Shown here piece by piece: positions 39,701 through 48,675 of a DNA stretch of 55,775 bases. The first letter of the stretch is position 1. Every line of letters begins with the position of its first letter. The position numbers were made by a program, and so were the translations under genes. The DNA comes from Flavobacteriaceae bacterium (GTDB lineage: Bacteria > Bacteroidota > Bacteroidia > Flavobacteriales > Flavobacteriaceae): positions 1 to 55,775 of the forward strand of contig WGBX01000130.1 in the NCBI GenBank assembly GCA_015494075.1, in the 5' to 3' direction. Below the pieces are notes generated by a model. It made no database searches, had not been told where the DNA came from, and saw only the letters and a list, made by a program, of their open reading frames with translations.

Positions 39701-40227
39701 CCGAGGTATATTCCAATACCGGTGGTCAAGCTTCAAAAGCTACTCCAATTGGTGCAAGTGCCAAGTTTGAAGTGGCCGGTAAATCTATACCTAAAAAAGA
39801 TATTGCTTTGCAAGCTGTAGCTTATGGTAATGTTTACGTTGCACAAATTGCTAGTGGCGCCAAAGACCAACAATCTTTAAAGGCTATTAAAGAAGCTGCT
39901 GAATATGATGGCCCATCTATTTTGATTGCATATTCTCATTGTATTGAACATGGATATGATATGGGTGACGGTGCTGAGCATCAAGAGTTGGCCGTTAAAT
40001 CAGGTTATTGGCCATTATTTAGATATGATCCACGTAAACCAATAGGTAAACGGTTCCAATTAGATAGTAAAGCACCTTCTATTCCGGTTACAGAATTAAT
40101 CGATAAAGAAGCCCGTTTTGCCAGAGTTAAAAAAGCCAATCCCGAACGTGCTAAAATGTTGCAAGATATGTTGCAACAAGAAATTAATAACCGTTGGGAA
40201 AGATTAGAATTGTTATCTAAATTGTAA
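36703..40227 (+). CDS. nifJ: Pyruvate:ferredoxin (flavodoxin) oxidoreductase
   Basis: 1174 aa fused PFOR: YPITPSSPMGEHAD, two CxxCxxCxxxC ferredoxin clusters (CTQCNKCVHICPH, CTGCNLCVAVCPA), TPP domain GGDGWAYDIGYGGLDH. Confidence 0.96.
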   Translation: MAKQFPKFIGDANEAVARVAHKINEVCAIYPITPSSPMGEHADALSAKGEKNIWGEIPRVIEMQSEGGASGAVHGALQGGALTTTFTASQGLLLMIPNMYKIAGELLPTVFHIAARTVATHALSIFGDHSDVMATRQTGFAMLFGGSVQEAQDMALLAQVASLNTRVPFLNVFDGFRTSHEIQKVDAIPDEILKEMIPEEKVMEHKVRALDPDKPKLRGSSQNPDVFFQNRERSNPYYQRVPGVVKETFDKFYKLTGRRYELYQYYGAPDAEKMIIIMGSGMGAALETVEEMTKNGEKVGVLVVRLYRPFSVKDFIDAIPQTVKKIAVLDRTKESGSIGEPLYMDTVNAFVESDRDMPKIVGGRYGLSSKEFNPSHVKGIFDELGKEQPKNHFTVGIVDDVTFTSIDKDDNFKVKTNNKGFLFFGLGSDGTVSANKNSIKIIGQTTDNYVQGYFVYDSKKAGARTVSHLRFGPDPIKSTYLIDEADFVAIHQFNFVQKYNFVKNVKKGGTLLLNSPFTADEIWEQLPKEIQKEIIDRELKFYVVDASRVAFEAKLGRRTNTVLQTCFFAISGILPQDEAIEKIKNAIVKSYSHKGDAIVQMNFNAVDKALEYLQEVNYPKQVTSDRNLESVMHEDAPEYVLDVLGKIYAGEGDSLPVSAFEADGTFPLGTAKYEKSNIADFVPTWDDTELCTQCNKCVHICPHAAIRSKIIDVEALADAPEDFRKTKIKGRYEGVDTYILQVDPEHCTGCNLCVAVCPAESKTEPGFKAINMHPRMEVQPVEQKLWDYFVDLPWYDRKKLKLNTVKNVQFLQPLFEYSGACPGCGETPYIKEVTQLYGDSSLIANATGCSSIYGGNLPTTPYTTNERGQGPAWANSLFEDNAEYGLGMRLAMTEKQKTARTLLKKFEDVIGSELVEAILNNPESDETQKEQQLDNIKQVREAIKDIDSDDARRLMVLADDLRKKYIWIFGGDGWAYDIGYGGLDHAIASGENINILVMDTEVYSNTGGQASKATPIGASAKFEVAGKSIPKKDIALQAVAYGNVYVAQIASGAKDQQSLKAIKEAAEYDGPSILIAYSHCIEHGYDMGDGAEHQELAVKSGYWPLFRYDPRKPIGKRFQLDSKAPSIPVTELIDKEARFARVKKANPERAKMLQDMLQQEINNRWERLELLSKL

Positions 40228-40248
40228 TAGATAATAAAGACAAATATA

Positions 40249-40271
40249 AAAGCCCGCAATTTGCGGGCTTT
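40249..40271. terminator. Terminator downstream of nifJ
   Basis: AAAGCCCGCAATTTGCGGGCTTT followed by T run. Confidence 0.8.
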
Positions 40272-40294
40272 TTATTATTTTTGCATATCAAAAT

Positions 40295-40378
40295 GCCCGA
40301 ATGGCGGAATTGGTAGACGCGCATGATTCAGGGTCATGTGTCCGCAAGGACGTGCAGGTTCGATTCCTGTTTCGGGCA
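40295..40378 (+). tRNA. tRNA-Leu (anticodon CAG)
   Basis: Cloverleaf: acceptor GCCCGAA/TTCGGGC, anticodon stem CATGA-TTCAGGG-TCATG, variable arm TCCGCAAGGA, T-arm GCAGG-TTCGATT-CCTGT. Confidence 0.95.
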
Positions 40379-40382
40379 CTTT

Positions 40383-41582
40383 TTATTTATAAAGCAAATA
40401 TTTTTTTCGTATTTCTTTAAAATTTTCAATGTCTTTTTGCCATTGAGCTTTTATGCTTTTTATTGATAACCCTTTTTTTATGTTAGCCTCTAGAGTCTGA
40501 TTTCCGGCAAGTTTTGAAAAGAATTTATTGAAGAATTTACTTTTTACAGATGTATCATATTGTTGGTAAGTTTGAATGAGCCATTCTAAATTTATTTCAT
40601 GTGGAGGCGTAATATTTCTTAAATCACGGCCATAACAAACTTCGCCTTGGTGTTTTGGCCATTTGCTCCCTGCATTAGGTTGAGGCGTAAAAGAAAATTT
40701 TGAGTGAGGCAAGTAGGGTGACCCGTAAACTTGAAAAGGAAAGTCAGTACCACGTCCAACACTGATATCTGTTCCTTCAAACAGACATAAGGAAGGATAT
40801 AATCGAATAGCTTGATAATTAGGTAAATTTGGTGAAGGTTTTACAGGCAAATGATACACAGACTGATGATCATAATTTTTTATGGGAATAACTGTCAAGT
40901 CAGCTGTTAAGTTATTTCCTAACCAATGCTCGCCATTAATCATTTGAGCATATTCGCCAATAGTCATACCATAAACTATCGGAACCGGATGCATGCCGAC
41001 AAATGAAGTTTGGGTTGGCGTCATTACAGGGCCATCAATATAGTCTGCGTTGGGGTTGGGTCTGTCCAATACAATAATTGGAATTTTTTGCTCGGCTGCT
41101 GCTTCCATAACATAATGCAAGGTAGATAAGTAAGTATAAAACCGTACACCGACATCCTGAATGTCAAATACTAAGACATCCACATTTTTAAGATCTTCTG
41201 TTGTTGGTTTTTTATGTTTGCCGTATAGAGAAATAATAGGAAGTCCTGTTTTAAGATCTTTTGAGTTAGCAATCAATTCACCTGCTGAGGCTTTCCCTCT
41301 AAAACCATGTTCTGGAGCAAAAACTTTAGTAATATTAATGCCTCTTTGTAATAAAGTATCGACTAAATGTGTGCCATTAATCTCTGAGGTTTGATTACCT
41401 ATTAAAGCAACATTTTTAGTCTTTAATAAAGGTAAATAACTATCAAAATTGTAAGCTCCGGGTATTATTTTTTGCGTTTTAAAATGCTTTTGAGATATTG
41501 CTTTGTGCAAAGATTGACTTTGACAAGTGAAAAAATAAAAAAATAGGAGAATCGTGAATAAATATGTATTTTTGGTTTGCAT
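40383..41582 (-). CDS. DUF1343 / NamZ-like exo-beta-N-acetylmuramidase
   Basis: 399 aa with signal peptide: FAPEHGFRGKASAGE, LVFDIQDVGVRFYTYLSTLHYVMEAA, VLDRPNPNADYIDGPV, LFEGTDISVGRGTDFPFQ. Confidence 0.9.
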   Translation of the reverse strand: MQTKNTYLFTILLFFYFFTCQSQSLHKAISQKHFKTQKIIPGAYNFDSYLPLLKTKNVALIGNQTSEINGTHLVDTLLQRGINITKVFAPEHGFRGKASAGELIANSKDLKTGLPIISLYGKHKKPTTEDLKNVDVLVFDIQDVGVRFYTYLSTLHYVMEAAAEQKIPIIVLDRPNPNADYIDGPVMTPTQTSFVGMHPVPIVYGMTIGEYAQMINGEHWLGNNLTADLTVIPIKNYDHQSVYHLPVKPSPNLPNYQAIRLYPSLCLFEGTDISVGRGTDFPFQVYGSPYLPHSKFSFTPQPNAGSKWPKHQGEVCYGRDLRNITPPHEINLEWLIQTYQQYDTSVKSKFFNKFFSKLAGNQTLEANIKKGLSIKSIKAQWQKDIENFKEIRKKYLLYK

Positions 41583-41596
41583 AAATTACTTAAATT

Positions 41597-42829
41597 TTGA
41601 ATGTTAATATTTTTATAGCTAAACGTTTAATCGGATCAGGCCAATACAAAAATAAGATTTCTTCTCCGATAATTAAAATCGCAATTATTTCGATAGCTAT
41701 CGGAATGGTTATCATGCTTATTTCTATGGCTACAGGATTTGGATTGCAACATAAAATTCGTGAAAAAATTTCAGCTTTTTCAGGTCATATTATCATTAGC
41801 AATTATGATACCAATCAATCAGGATTAACCCTTAATCCTATTTCCCTACACCAAAAATTTTATCCCGAATTTAAACAGATAAAAGGTATTAAAAATGTGC
41901 AATCTTTTGCCACCATAGGTGGTATAATACGTACACCGACAGATTTTGAAGGTGTCATATTTAAAGGAGTAGATAGTTTATACAACTGGGATTTGTTTAA
42001 GCCTTATTTAATTGCAGGACAAATTCCTAATTATGGTAATAAAGTAAATGATAGTGTGATTTTATCTAAAACGATTGCCGACCGTTTACAACTGAAATTA
42101 CATCAAAAAATTACGACATATTTTTTACGTGAAGGTTCTCAAAAACCACAACTAAGAGTTTTTAAAATTGCAGGAATCTATGATTCGGGTTTTGAAGATT
42201 TTGATAAAACTTATATGTTAGGAGACTTAAAAATAGTACAAAAACTTTACAAATGGCCTGATAGTCTTACAGGTGGCTTTGAGGTGATTTTAAATGATTT
42301 TGCTCAAATAGTTCCTAAAACAAAAGCCATATATCAGGTAGTGCCTTCTACCTTAAATACAGAATCTATTATTGATAGATATCCATTAATTTTTAACTGG
42401 TTAAATATGTTTGATTTTAATATTTTGCTGATATTGGTGATTATTATTTTTATTGCCGGATTAAACATGATTACAACACTACTTGTGATGATTTTGGATA
42501 AACGCCAGTTTATTGCCATTATGAAAGTTATGGGAAGTACAAATACTAAACTACAACGTATTTTTTTAATACAAGCGGCTTATATTATAAGTATAGGACT
42601 ATTTATAGGTAATGTATTGGGTTTAGGCTTAATTTTGCTTCAAAAACATTTTGGTTTTATTAAACTGAATCCGGAGACATATTATGTCAAAACAGCTCCT
42701 GTTTATATAGATATAAAGGATATTTTATTATTGAATACCGGTGTTTTATTAGCAATTTTAATTATGCTTCTGTTACCGGTATTGGTCATTAGTCGTATCT
42801 CTCCGGTAAAAGTTTTAAAGTATGATTAG
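41597..42829 (+). CDS. ABC transporter permease, LolE/FtsX-like
   Basis: 410 aa, 4-TM topology with large periplasmic domain; TTG start in track. Confidence 0.87.
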   Translation: MNVNIFIAKRLIGSGQYKNKISSPIIKIAIISIAIGMVIMLISMATGFGLQHKIREKISAFSGHIIISNYDTNQSGLTLNPISLHQKFYPEFKQIKGIKNVQSFATIGGIIRTPTDFEGVIFKGVDSLYNWDLFKPYLIAGQIPNYGNKVNDSVILSKTIADRLQLKLHQKITTYFLREGSQKPQLRVFKIAGIYDSGFEDFDKTYMLGDLKIVQKLYKWPDSLTGGFEVILNDFAQIVPKTKAIYQVVPSTLNTESIIDRYPLIFNWLNMFDFNILLILVIIIFIAGLNMITTLLVMILDKRQFIAIMKVMGSTNTKLQRIFLIQAAYIISIGLFIGNVLGLGLILLQKHFGFIKLNPETYYVKTAPVYIDIKDILLLNTGVLLAILIMLLLPVLVISRISPVKVLKYD

Positions 42830-42841
42830 AGATATTTACCA

Positions 42842-44377
42842 TTATATCCAACCTTCTCTATCTAAACTCCGGTATTGAATGGCTTCTGCTATGTGATGAC
42901 TTTTAATGGTTTCATTTTGTTCTAAATCGGCTATAGTGCGGGCTACTTTCAAAATACGATCATAAGCTCTTGCTGAAAGGTTCAGTTTTTCCATTGCATT
43001 TTTTAATAAGTTTAGAGAAGCAGTGTCCAATTGGCAATGTTTTCTAATTTCTTTGGTGTTCATTTGCGCATTGTAATGAATTTTGTCTTGCACAGAAAAA
43101 CGTTTGGTTTGTATTTTTCTTGCAGCTATTACACGTTCTCTAATTATTTTACTTGGCTCGCCGCGCCGGTCATCTGATAATTTATCAAAAGGTACCGGAT
43201 TAACTTCCACATGAATATCGATTCGGTCGAGTAAGGGGCCTGAAATTTTGTTTAAGTACCTTTGCATTTCGGCAGGACTTGATGTCATTCGTTGGTCACC
43301 ATCATTAAAATAACCTGAAGGGCTTGGGTTCATACTGGCAACTAACATAAAGCTGGCAGGATAAGTTACTGAAAAACGAGCACGTGAAATATGTACTTCA
43401 CGATCTTCTAAGGGTTGTCGCATAACTTCAAGCACGGTACGTTTAAATTCGGGCAATTCGTCTAAGAACAATACGCCGTTGTGAGCCAATGAAATTTCTC
43501 CCGGTTGCGGATAGCTGCCACCACCAACTAAGGCAACATCTGAGATAGTATGGTGTGGACTACGAAAGGGCCGTTGGCTTATAATGCCGTTTTCATCTTT
43601 GAGTTTGCCTGCAACCGAATGGATTTTAGTCGTTTCTAAAGCTTCTTGTAATTCCATAGGAGGCAAAATCCCTGAAATACGTTTTGCTAACATGGTTTTA
43701 CCACTTCCGGGCGGTCCTATCATGATGATATTATGTCCTCCGGCAGCGGCAATTTCTAAACACCGTTTAACAGTTTCTTGTCCTTTAACATCGGCAAAGT
43801 CAAATTCCGGAAACTCCAGTTGCTTGTAAAACAAATCTTCTAAATCAATATGCTCGGGCTGCAACGTCTTTTTGCCTTCAAAAAAATGAATGACATCTAA
43901 AATATTTTCAACACCATAGACCTTTAAATCATCGACAATAGCTGCTTCTTTGGCATTTTGTGCCGGTAAAATAATACCTTCAAATCCTAATGCTTTGGCT
44001 TTTAAAGCAATAGGTAAGGTGCCTTTGATGGGTTGTAAACCACCGTCTAAAGAGAGCTCACCCATAATCAAATATTTATTCAAATCATCGGTAATTAGTT
44101 GTCCGGTGGCATGTAAGATCCCTATAGCAATAGGCAAATCATAGGCAGACCCTTCTTTGCGTAAGTCTGCCGGTGCCATATTGATGATGTATTTTTTGCC
44201 GGGTAGCCGGTAACTGACATTTTGTAATGCTGCAGTAATGCGATAGTTGCTCTCACTCACGGCTTTATCAGGCAAGCCTACCAAATGATAACCAATCCCT
44301 TTATCGACATTTACTTCAATAGTCACAGAATGGGCATCAATGCCATAAATGGCAGCAGCAAAAACTTTGGTAAGCAT
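42842..44377 (-). CDS. YifB family Mg chelatase-like AAA ATPase (ComM-like)
   Basis: 511 aa: GPPGSGKTMLAKRISGILPP, RPFRSPHHTISDVALVGGG, HNGVLFLDELPEF. Confidence 0.95.
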   Translation of the reverse strand: MLTKVFAAAIYGIDAHSVTIEVNVDKGIGYHLVGLPDKAVSESNYRITAALQNVSYRLPGKKYIINMAPADLRKEGSAYDLPIAIGILHATGQLITDDLNKYLIMGELSLDGGLQPIKGTLPIALKAKALGFEGIILPAQNAKEAAIVDDLKVYGVENILDVIHFFEGKKTLQPEHIDLEDLFYKQLEFPEFDFADVKGQETVKRCLEIAAAGGHNIIMIGPPGSGKTMLAKRISGILPPMELQEALETTKIHSVAGKLKDENGIISQRPFRSPHHTISDVALVGGGSYPQPGEISLAHNGVLFLDELPEFKRTVLEVMRQPLEDREVHISRARFSVTYPASFMLVASMNPSPSGYFNDGDQRMTSSPAEMQRYLNKISGPLLDRIDIHVEVNPVPFDKLSDDRRGEPSKIIRERVIAARKIQTKRFSVQDKIHYNAQMNTKEIRKHCQLDTASLNLLKNAMEKLNLSARAYDRILKVARTIADLEQNETIKSHHIAEAIQYRSLDREGWI

Positions 44378-44484
44378 AAAATCAAGGCTTTAAATTATAT
44401 AATAAATTGTATCATTAACAAATTTAAGCAAAATTTTTATTTTAAGAGTTATTTTGTATATTTCATATCTAAATATTTATAACA

Positions 44485-45120
44485 ATGTCTTTAAATAATG
44501 CTATTATTAAAGCTTTAAATTGGCGTTATGCAGTCAAAAAGTTTGATTCTGAAAAAAAATTGAATAATTTGCAAATTGATTTACTTAAAGAAGCTTTCAA
44601 TCTTACTCCAACGTCTTATGGTTTACAACCTATTAGAATGAAAGTCATCTCTGATGAGAGCTTAAAAGTTAAACTAAAACAGGCCGCTTTTGATCAAATT
44701 CAAATAACAACTTGTTCACATGTATTGGTTATATGTCATCAAACTGATTTTGGCACAAAAGATATTAATCATTTTACAGCTTTAAAAATAGCTTTAATGC
44801 CGGATAAAAAAGATGAAATTTTTGAATATGGAGAATTGCTAAAATCTCGATTTGCTGTAAAATCTGAGAAGGATATTACACTTTGGGCTAGAGAGCAGGC
44901 GTTTATTGCTTTGGGTAATTTGTTGACTGTTTGCGCAATTGAGTCTATTGATGCTTGCCCAATAAGTGGTTTTATTCCGGATGAAGTCAATAAAATATTA
45001 GATCTTGATGATTTGCATCTCAATTCTGTTGCTTTGTTACCAGTAGGTTACAGAGCAATTGATGATGCCCATCAATTTGATCCGAAAATTCGCCGTTCGT
45101 TGTCTGATATCATTATTTAA
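44485..45120 (+). CDS. NAD(P)H-dependent oxidoreductase, nitroreductase family
   Basis: 211 aa: RYAVKKFDSEKKL, LTPTSYGLQPIRM, WAREQAFIALGNLLTVCAIESIDACPISGF. Confidence 0.9.
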   Translation: MSLNNAIIKALNWRYAVKKFDSEKKLNNLQIDLLKEAFNLTPTSYGLQPIRMKVISDESLKVKLKQAAFDQIQITTCSHVLVICHQTDFGTKDINHFTALKIALMPDKKDEIFEYGELLKSRFAVKSEKDITLWAREQAFIALGNLLTVCAIESIDACPISGFIPDEVNKILDLDDLHLNSVALLPVGYRAIDDAHQFDPKIRRSLSDIII

Positions 45121-45122
45121 TC

Positions 45123-46538
45123 TTAGATTTTTTTACGTTCTAATAAGACAATGTTTTCGACATGGTGCGTATGAGGAAACATATCTACAGGTTGCATTTT
45201 TATTATTTCATAATCTTCTTTCATTAATGCTAAATCACGTGCTTGAGTAGCACTGTTACAACTGACATAAACGATACGCTTAGGAGCCAAAAACAGTAAA
45301 TTTTCGACAACTTTTGGATGCATACCATCACGGGGCGGGTCTGTAATTACAATATCAGCTTTTCCATATCGGTGAATAAAATCTGTTGAAAAAACATCTT
45401 TCATGTCGCCTACTACAAATTCTGTATTGGTGATATGATTGAGCTGTGCATTTTTACGCGCATCATCAATAGCATCAGCAACGGCTTCAACACCTACAAC
45501 CTTTTTGGCATCTCTTGCCACAAATTGAGCAATACTACCTGTGCCGGTATATAAATCATAGACTGTTTCATGAGGTTGTATGGCAGCATATTCTCTTACT
45601 TTTTGATAGAGGCGTAGTGCTTGTTCAGAATTGGTTTGAAAAAAAGATTTGGCAGAAATGCGATAGGTTAAATTTTCCCATTTTTCTTCAATATAAGGAC
45701 GTCCATAATATAAAATAACATTTTGATCGTAAAAAGAATCATTATCCTTTTCGTTTACAATATATTGAAGCGAAGTTATTTTCGGAAATTTTTCTTTCAA
45801 ATGATTCAGAATTTTTTCAATGGCTGTTTGGTCGTCTTTAAATACTTGTAAAACAACCATCCATTCGCCAATAGATGTATTTCTAATCATTAAAGTACGC
45901 AATAAGCCGGTTTTGGATCGAGGATCAAAAAATGAAATTTGATGTTGTTTAGCAAAGCTTCTAACGGCATTACGAATTTGATTAGACGGCTCTTCTTGCA
46001 AATGGCAGTTGTCTATATCTAAAACTTTGTCCCACATACCTGCAATATGAAAACCTAAACCCTGCGGATTTTCAATGGTTTTTTCAGACTTGATTTCATC
46101 TGGGGTTAACCAGCGGCGTGCCGCAAAAGAAAACTCCATTTTGTTGCGGTAATGATAGATTTTTGGCGATCCCATAATAGGGTCAATGCTTGTTGGCAGT
46201 TTTAGTTTTCCTAAACGTTTAAGATTATTCTCTACTTCTTTTTGTTTGTATTTAATTTGTTGCGTATAATCTATATGTTGTAATTTGCAGCCACCGCAAG
46301 TACCGAAGTAATCACAAACCGGTTGGGTTCTGATAGAGCCATACTTTTTAATATGTACTGCTTTGGCTTCATAATAAGCCTTACGTTTTTTGACTATTTG
46401 AAGGTCTGCAACATCTCCGGGAGCTAAATAAGGTGCAAAAATAATGCGTCCGTCCGGAGCATGACCTATAGCTTTGGCTTTAGCCCCCAAATCGGTTATT
46501 TCTATGTCTGTAAATAGTGGTTTTTGTCTTCTGCTCAT
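45123..46538 (-). CDS. rlmD: 23S rRNA (uracil-C5)-methyltransferase RlmD-like (TrmA/RumA family)
   Basis: 471 aa: TRAM domain, CDYFGTCGGCKLQHIDY Fe-S cysteines, FFQTN, DLYTGTGSIAQF, DPPRDGMHPKVVENL, YVSCNSATQARDL. Confidence 0.93.
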   Translation of the reverse strand: MSRRQKPLFTDIEITDLGAKAKAIGHAPDGRIIFAPYLAPGDVADLQIVKKRKAYYEAKAVHIKKYGSIRTQPVCDYFGTCGGCKLQHIDYTQQIKYKQKEVENNLKRLGKLKLPTSIDPIMGSPKIYHYRNKMEFSFAARRWLTPDEIKSEKTIENPQGLGFHIAGMWDKVLDIDNCHLQEEPSNQIRNAVRSFAKQHQISFFDPRSKTGLLRTLMIRNTSIGEWMVVLQVFKDDQTAIEKILNHLKEKFPKITSLQYIVNEKDNDSFYDQNVILYYGRPYIEEKWENLTYRISAKSFFQTNSEQALRLYQKVREYAAIQPHETVYDLYTGTGSIAQFVARDAKKVVGVEAVADAIDDARKNAQLNHITNTEFVVGDMKDVFSTDFIHRYGKADIVITDPPRDGMHPKVVENLLFLAPKRIVYVSCNSATQARDLALMKEDYEIIKMQPVDMFPHTHHVENIVLLERKKI

Positions 46539-46629
46539 AATGCCGCAAAAATAATATATTTTTTCTACTGATAAAGATTAAGGTTTTTTAAGCAATGTTT
46601 TTTTATTTTAGAGATTGTAAATTAATAAA

Positions 46630-46664
46630 TTGTATATGCTTTTAAAGCATTATTAGTATCTTTG
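46630..46664 (+). promoter_or_regulatory. Promoter of umuD-like gene with embedded palindrome
   Basis: TATCTTTG (46657-46664) matches TAnnTTTG; TTG at 46630-46632; palindrome ATGCTTT-T-AAAGCAT at 46636-46650 between them. Confidence 0.5.
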
Positions 46665-46683
46665 TAGTTATAATTTCCAATTT

Positions 46684-47133
46684 ATGCACTTACGACATCT
46701 AAGTTCTTCTAAACAAATTGATTTCTATGCAGCAGATACGCATACTCATATAGATTTGCCATTTGTCAATGAAGGTATTGCTGCCGGATTTCCTTCGCCG
46801 GCACAAGATTATATGGAGCTGACATTGGATTTAAATAAGGAACTTATCAAACATCCATCAGCGACCTTTTATGGACGTGTGAGAGGTTTATCTATGAAAG
46901 ATGCGGGCATCGATGATGGTGATATTTTGGTAATTGACAGATCACTAGAATACCGGAATAATATGACAGCAGTATGCTTTATAGATGGTGAATTTACTGT
47001 TAAAAAATTAAAATTAGAAAAAGAAAAAGTATTTTTGATGCCTGCCAATGCTGATTTTAAGCCTATTGAAATAACCTCTGAAAATGATTTTATCATTTGG
47101 GGTATTGTCACTTATGTAATTAAAAAAGTTTAA
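46684..47133 (+). CDS. umuD: UmuD-like translesion polymerase V accessory / S24 peptidase
   Basis: 149 aa: AAGFPSPAQDYME cleavage region, GRVRGLSMKDAGIDDGDILVIDRS (catalytic Ser), CFIDGEFTVKKLKL (catalytic Lys). Confidence 0.9.
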   Translation: MHLRHLSSSKQIDFYAADTHTHIDLPFVNEGIAAGFPSPAQDYMELTLDLNKELIKHPSATFYGRVRGLSMKDAGIDDGDILVIDRSLEYRNNMTAVCFIDGEFTVKKLKLEKEKVFLMPANADFKPIEITSENDFIIWGIVTYVIKKV

Positions 47134-47186
47134 AATTTTAATTAGACTTATTTATAGTCGATATATAACCATATGGAATAATAAAA

Positions 47187-47744
47187 ATGAAAAAAACTTC
47201 AAAACAATACGATCAAGTTATTAATAAAGCACGTGAAATTTTTATTAAGAAAATGGAAGATTACGGTAGTGCTTGGCGTGTTTTACGTATGCCTTCTTTT
47301 ACAGATCAAATGTATATTAAAGCATCGCGTATAAGACAATTGCAAGAAAATCTTGAACATAAAGTAGATGAAAGCGAGATTCCGGAATTTTTAGGTTTGA
47401 TTAATTATGCTATTATGGCATTGATTCAGTTAGACAAAGGCATTGCAGATCAGCCTGATTTAACCTTGCAGGAAGCCGTAAAGTTATATGATACTAAAAT
47501 AAAATTAGCTAAGACACTGATGGAAGCCAAAAATCATGATTACGGAGAGGCTTGGCGAGATATGCGTATTAGTTCTATTACCGATTTGATTATTCAAAAA
47601 TTATACAGAGTTAAGCAAATTGAAGAAAATAAAGGTAAGACTCGTATATCGGAAGGTGTTGATGCCAATTATTTAGACATTATCAATTATGCTGTTTTTG
47701 CTCTCATTTTGTTGATGGAGCAGGGAAAAGATATCAAGATTTAA
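47187..47744 (+). CDS. DUF1599 domain-containing protein (two tandem domains)
   Basis: 185 aa with repeated KMEDYGSAWRVLRMPSFTDQMYIKASRIRQLQE / KNHDYGEAWRDMRISSITDLIIQKLYRVKQIEE. Confidence 0.87.
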   Translation: MKKTSKQYDQVINKAREIFIKKMEDYGSAWRVLRMPSFTDQMYIKASRIRQLQENLEHKVDESEIPEFLGLINYAIMALIQLDKGIADQPDLTLQEAVKLYDTKIKLAKTLMEAKNHDYGEAWRDMRISSITDLIIQKLYRVKQIEENKGKTRISEGVDANYLDIINYAVFALILLMEQGKDIKI

Positions 47745-48669
47745 GAGGGTTATATACAAATAATCCCAGTCCTTTCTCTCTTAATTTTAACTGAATCTTT
47801 TTCAGTAATTTTAAGTATCCCGAAGGTAATCGGAGCAAGATTTTTTGTTTTAGATTTAAATTTTCAGGCGTAATTTCAGCTGCTAATTGTTTAGCTTCCA
47901 AATTTTTATTTTTTAATTTATATTCTATACTCCAAGCAAAACGGTGTATGTCTAAATATCTTTTTAAATCAGCATCATAACGAGCCTGATCTTTGAAGAA
48001 ATCTAATAAACGTTTTTTTTTAGCCAGTTTATACTGTGCAAATAAACTATTTTCAGCAGCATTAATATGTAACATGGTGACTTCGCGGCTATAAGCCATC
48101 GGATATTTAAGAGATACTCTTATAAAAAATTCTGTATCTTCTGCATGTATATGTGTTTTGAAGCCATTTTCTTTTAAAAATATATTTTTGCGCATGGCAA
48201 AATTACTTACAAAAAATAAAGCTTGTCCTTGATCATGATGATAGAATTTAGACAACAAAAGATCTTTTTCGGGTATTTTTAAGGCAAAAGTACGTTTATA
48301 TTGTTTGTATTGTATTTGGTATGCAGTCGCAAAAAAAGCGGCTTGAGGATATTTTTTTTGTAGTTGCCAAATGTTTGATAAATGATGTTTAAACCATTGA
48401 TCATCGGCATCTAAAAAAGCTATAATAGAAGCTTGAGCCAACTGAGCACCTTTGTTTCTAGCTTTTGACACGCCTTCATTTGCTTGGTCAATAACCTTAA
48501 GCCGCGAGTCCTTAAAAGAATGAATAATTTCCATTGAATGATCTGTAGAGCCATCATTTATCAAGATAAGTTCAAAATCTTGAAAATCTTGTGACAGAAC
48601 ACTTTTAATTGTAGCCTTTAAGTAAGCCGCTTTGTTATAGACCGGTATTACAACAGATATTTTTGGCAT
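47734..48669 (-). CDS. Glycosyltransferase family 2
   Basis: 311 aa: ISVVIPVYNKAAYLKATIKSVLSQDFQDFELILINDGSTDHS, FLDADDQW. Confidence 0.92.
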   Translation of the reverse strand: MPKISVVIPVYNKAAYLKATIKSVLSQDFQDFELILINDGSTDHSMEIIHSFKDSRLKVIDQANEGVSKARNKGAQLAQASIIAFLDADDQWFKHHLSNIWQLQKKYPQAAFFATAYQIQYKQYKRTFALKIPEKDLLLSKFYHHDQGQALFFVSNFAMRKNIFLKENGFKTHIHAEDTEFFIRVSLKYPMAYSREVTMLHINAAENSLFAQYKLAKKKRLLDFFKDQARYDADLKRYLDIHRFAWSIEYKLKNKNLEAKQLAAEITPENLNLKQKILLRLPSGYLKLLKKIQLKLREKGLGLFVYNPLKS

Positions 48670-48675
48670 GTAACT

